From the NCBI GenBank assembly GCA_016870675.1, contig VGAU01000106.1:1-6423 (forward strand): a stretch of DNA of 6,423 nucleotides, written 5' to 3'. How positions within the stretch are numbered: the first letter of the stretch is position 1; each line of letters starts with the position of its first letter. Shown piece by piece: positions 4,237 through 6,423 of the stretch. The stretch is from Actinomycetota bacterium (GTDB lineage: Bacteria > Actinomycetota > Humimicrobiia > Humimicrobiales > Humimicrobiaceae). The notes beneath the pieces were generated by a model that ran no database searches, was not told the DNA's origin, and was given only the letters and a program-made list of their open reading frames with translations. The position numbers were made by a program, and so were the translations under genes.

Positions 4237-5517
4237 TTGTCAGCAAATGACGGAAAAAAAAGTGATTTTTTAAAATGTTCTTTTTGTGGTAAATCTCAAA
4301 ATCAGGTAAAAAAACTGATTGCGGGACCCGGAGTTTACGTTTGCGATGAATGTGTAGATTTGTGTAATGAGATTATAGATGAGGAATTAAAGGAAGAGAG
4401 AGAAGTTGACTTCAAGGATCTTCCCAAACCTAAAGAAATATATTCAATTTTAAATGAGTATGTTGTTGACCAGGAAAGGGCAAAAAAGGTACTATCTGTA
4501 GCGGTATATAATCATTATAAAAGAGTAAAATATGAGAATAGGCCAGGCAAGGATGATACAGAGATTCAAAAAAGCAATATTTTGTTAATTGGCCCAACAG
4601 GTTGTGGCAAGACTCTTCTTGCTCAAACCTTAGCCAGAATATTAAATGTTCCATTTTGCATTGCAGATGCAACATCGCTTACTGAGGCAGGTTATGTTGG
4701 TGAGGATGTAGAAAATATATTGCTAAGATTGATACAGGCTTCAGATTTTGATATTAAAAGAGCTGAGACCGGTATTATTTATTTGGATGAAATAGACAAG
4801 ATCAGCCGTAAATCTGAAAATCCTTCAATTACCAGAGATGTATCCGGAGAAGGGGTACAGCAAGCTCTGCTCAAAATTTTAGAAGGAACCGAAGCTAATG
4901 TTCCTCCACATGGAGGCAGAAAACATCCTCATCAGGATTTTATACAAATTAACACTACCAATATTCTTTTCATCTGTGGAGGTTCGTTTAGTGGGCTGGA
5001 AAAGATAATCGAGAGAAGAATAAATAAAAGTAGTGTTGGCTTTGTTTCAGGAAAAGTTTCAGATAAAATTGAAAAAATTGATAAACTTCTTCCCCAGACA
5101 ATGCCGGAAGATTTATTAAAGTACGGCTTAATTCCAGAACTCATTGGAAGGCTGCCTGTAGTTAGCACCCTGTCCAGTCTTACGGAAAATGATTTGATTA
5201 AAATTCTGGTTGAACCAAAAAATTCACTGGTCAAGCAATATAGTAAAATGTTTAAGATGGACAAAGTTGACTTGGAATTTACAGAAGATGCTTTAAGGGA
5301 GATTTCAAAACATGCTTTGCAAAGAGGAACAGGAGCAAGAGGGCTAAGAGCTATTATGGAAGAGATTATGTTAAATATAATGTTTGAAATACCTGAGCGT
5401 AAGGATATAGGTAAATGTATTATAACCAGAGAGGTTGTTGAAAATAAAACTGAGCCCGAGATAATTGGTAGATCAAACAAAAAAGTCTTTTTGAAAGATG
5501 AAGAAAAGTCAGCTTAA
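4237..5517 (+). CDS. clpX: ATP-dependent Clp protease ATP-binding subunit ClpX
   Basis: ClpX is the hexameric AAA+ unfoldase that recognises substrates and threads them into ClpP. All hallmark parts are present, numbered for a 426-residue protein. The N-terminal zinc-binding domain has C14, C17, C36 and C39. Walker A is GPTGCGKT at 119-126, and Walker B is IIYLDEID with D184/E185. The pore loop is GYVGED at 152-157 and the RKH loop is at 228-230. The ClpP-docking loop is VGF at 267-269, where I-G-F is usual. The arginine finger is R305 in IPELIGRLP, and the sensor-2 region is GTGARGLR near 364-371. TTG 4237 is preferred, 11 bases after AGGAG (4221-4225). The upstream in-frame GTG at 4225 overlaps that ribosome binding site and is unlikely. 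The gene lies 23 bases after clpP and one base before valS. Confidence 0.96.
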   Translation: MSANDGKKSDFLKCSFCGKSQNQVKKLIAGPGVYVCDECVDLCNEIIDEELKEEREVDFKDLPKPKEIYSILNEYVVDQERAKKVLSVAVYNHYKRVKYENRPGKDDTEIQKSNILLIGPTGCGKTLLAQTLARILNVPFCIADATSLTEAGYVGEDVENILLRLIQASDFDIKRAETGIIYLDEIDKISRKSENPSITRDVSGEGVQQALLKILEGTEANVPPHGGRKHPHQDFIQINTTNILFICGGSFSGLEKIIERRINKSSVGFVSGKVSDKIEKIDKLLPQTMPEDLLKYGLIPELIGRLPVVSTLSSLTENDLIKILVEPKNSLVKQYSKMFKMDKVDLEFTEDALREISKHALQRGTGARGLRAIMEEIMLNIMFEIPERKDIGKCIITREVVENKTEPEIIGRSNKKVFLKDEEKSA

Positions 5518-5518
5518 A

Positions 5519-6423
5519 ATGACTGGTGAGATTAAGGGCAAATACAATCCTTTAGCATTTGAACAGAAAATCTACTGGCATTGGTTTGAAAATAAATATT
5601 TTTTTGCAAGGATCGATAAATCAAAAATTCCATTCAGTATGGTAATACCACCTCCTAATGTAACCGGTTATCTTCATATCGGTCATGCCCTGAACAATAT
5701 TCTACAGGATGTAATCGTAAGATATAAGAGAATGAAAGGATTTAATACTACCTGGGTACCGGGGACAGATCACGCAGGAATAGCTACTCAAAATGTAGTG
5801 GAAAAAACTCTGGAAGAAAAAAATATAAATAGATTTCAGCTGGGAAGAGAAAAGTTTGTAGAAGAAGTATGGCGCTGGAAAGAAAAATATGGCAGCCGAA
5901 TTATAACCCAATTAAAATTGCTGGGATGCTCATGTGATTGGGACAGGGAAAGGTTTACCCTTGATAGCTACTACTGCAAAGCGGTCACAAGAGAATTTGT
6001 GACCTTATATAGAAATGGGCTGATTTATAGAGGAAATTATATGGTTAACTGGTGTCCAAGGTGTCAGACCGCAATTTCCGATATTGAAGTAGAACATATC
6101 GAAAAAGAAGGAAACCTGTGGGATATAAAATATCCTTTAATTGATAAAAAAACTGGTAAGCCCAGTGATGATGAATATATAGTTGTTTCAACTACAAGAC
6201 CTGAGACCATGCTTGGTGATACGGCAGTTGCTGTAAATCCAGAAGATAATAGATTCAAAAAATATAAAGGCAGGTCAGTTTACCTCCCACTGGTGGAAAG
6301 AAAAATACCTGTAATAGATGATGCTTTTGTAGATATGGAGTTTGGGAGTGGGGCGGTTAAGGTTACACCAACCCATGATCCCGATGACTTTGAAATTGGG
6401 AAAAGACATGGCCTGGAAGAAAT
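5519..6423 (+). CDS. valS: valyl-tRNA synthetase, N-terminal part (runs off window)
   Basis: The first 301 residues of a class I aminoacyl-tRNA synthetase that attaches valine to tRNA-Val. The reading frame is open to the right edge. The nucleotide-binding signature PPPNVTGYLHIGHAL contains HIGH at 53-56. WVPGTDHAGIATQ (79-91) and NWCPRCQTAISDIEVE (177-192) follow, and both are typical of ValS. The start of the CP1 editing domain is visible as TTRPETMLGDTAVAVNP (225-241) and GAVKVTPTHDPDDFEIG (278-294), whose THD aspartate belongs to the editing pocket that removes mischarged threonine. The KMSKS loop and anticodon-binding domain lie outside. ATG 5519 follows the clpX stop by one base, suggesting coupling. 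An in-frame ATG at 5498 would overlap clpX by 20 bases; neither start has a strong ribosome binding site. Confidence 0.95.
   Translation, partial: MTGEIKGKYNPLAFEQKIYWHWFENKYFFARIDKSKIPFSMVIPPPNVTGYLHIGHALNNILQDVIVRYKRMKGFNTTWVPGTDHAGIATQNVVEKTLEEKNINRFQLGREKFVEEVWRWKEKYGSRIITQLKLLGCSCDWDRERFTLDSYYCKAVTREFVTLYRNGLIYRGNYMVNWCPRCQTAISDIEVEHIEKEGNLWDIKYPLIDKKTGKPSDDEYIVVSTTRPETMLGDTAVAVNPEDNRFKKYKGRSVYLPLVERKIPVIDDAFVDMEFGSGAVKVTPTHDPDDFEIGKRHGLEE

Noticed and set aside
4932..5480. 182-codon minus-strand open frame inside clpX
   Set aside because: It is a shadow of the clpX reading frame, whose conserved motifs all lie on the + strand. It has no ribosome binding site or recognisable domain.

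Overview
The window comes from an AT-rich bacterial chromosome. Evidence for a bacterium is the AGGAGG-type ribosome binding sites, tRNA genes with encoded CCA ends, and a trigger factor / ClpP / ClpX / valyl-tRNA synthetase operon. Base composition and protein style suit a low-GC anaerobe, such as a Firmicutes-like or Atribacterota-like lineage. The sequence alone does not fix the phylum.

Layout. Positions 1-62 are the 3' part of a tRNA-Gly(TCC). Next comes a two-gene toxin-antitoxin operon (240-894): a ribbon-helix-helix antitoxin overlapping a PIN-domain ribonuclease toxin, with a well-formed promoter and a TACGTA direct repeat at the promoter. A tRNA block follows: Arg(TCT), His(GTG), Arg(TCG), Lys(CTT) and Leu(TAG). 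From 2179 to the right edge runs a protein quality-control operon on the + strand, tig-clpP-clpX, followed one base later by valS, which leaves the window.

The most unusual content is between and after the tRNA genes. Arg(TCG) and Leu(TAG) are each followed by a ~166-bp unit that ends in a second copy of that tRNA's own 3' end, starting exactly at T-loop base C56 and running through CCA. Each unit has an A/T-rich leader of about 43 nt, a 25-27 nt hairpin whose stem varies by compensatory changes, an 8-nt segment that is the exact reverse complement of C56-C63 of the host tRNA, and a 67-nt GC-richer core that is 65/67 identical between the two units. The core is constant, but the 8-nt segment and the terminal duplication are rewritten to match each host tRNA. 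A third, shortened unit follows the duplicated Leu end in the same register. A decayed one follows Arg(TCT), and possibly another follows Gly. No protein is encoded by these units. They look like a family of non-autonomous elements, or structured RNA elements, tied to tRNA 3' ends. I do not recognise the family.

The tig-clpP-clpX genes work together. Trigger factor binds chains leaving the ribosome, and ClpX unfolds substrates and feeds them to ClpP for degradation. ValS charges tRNA-Val. The antitoxin and PIN toxin form a separate, probably autoregulated module beside the tRNA genes.
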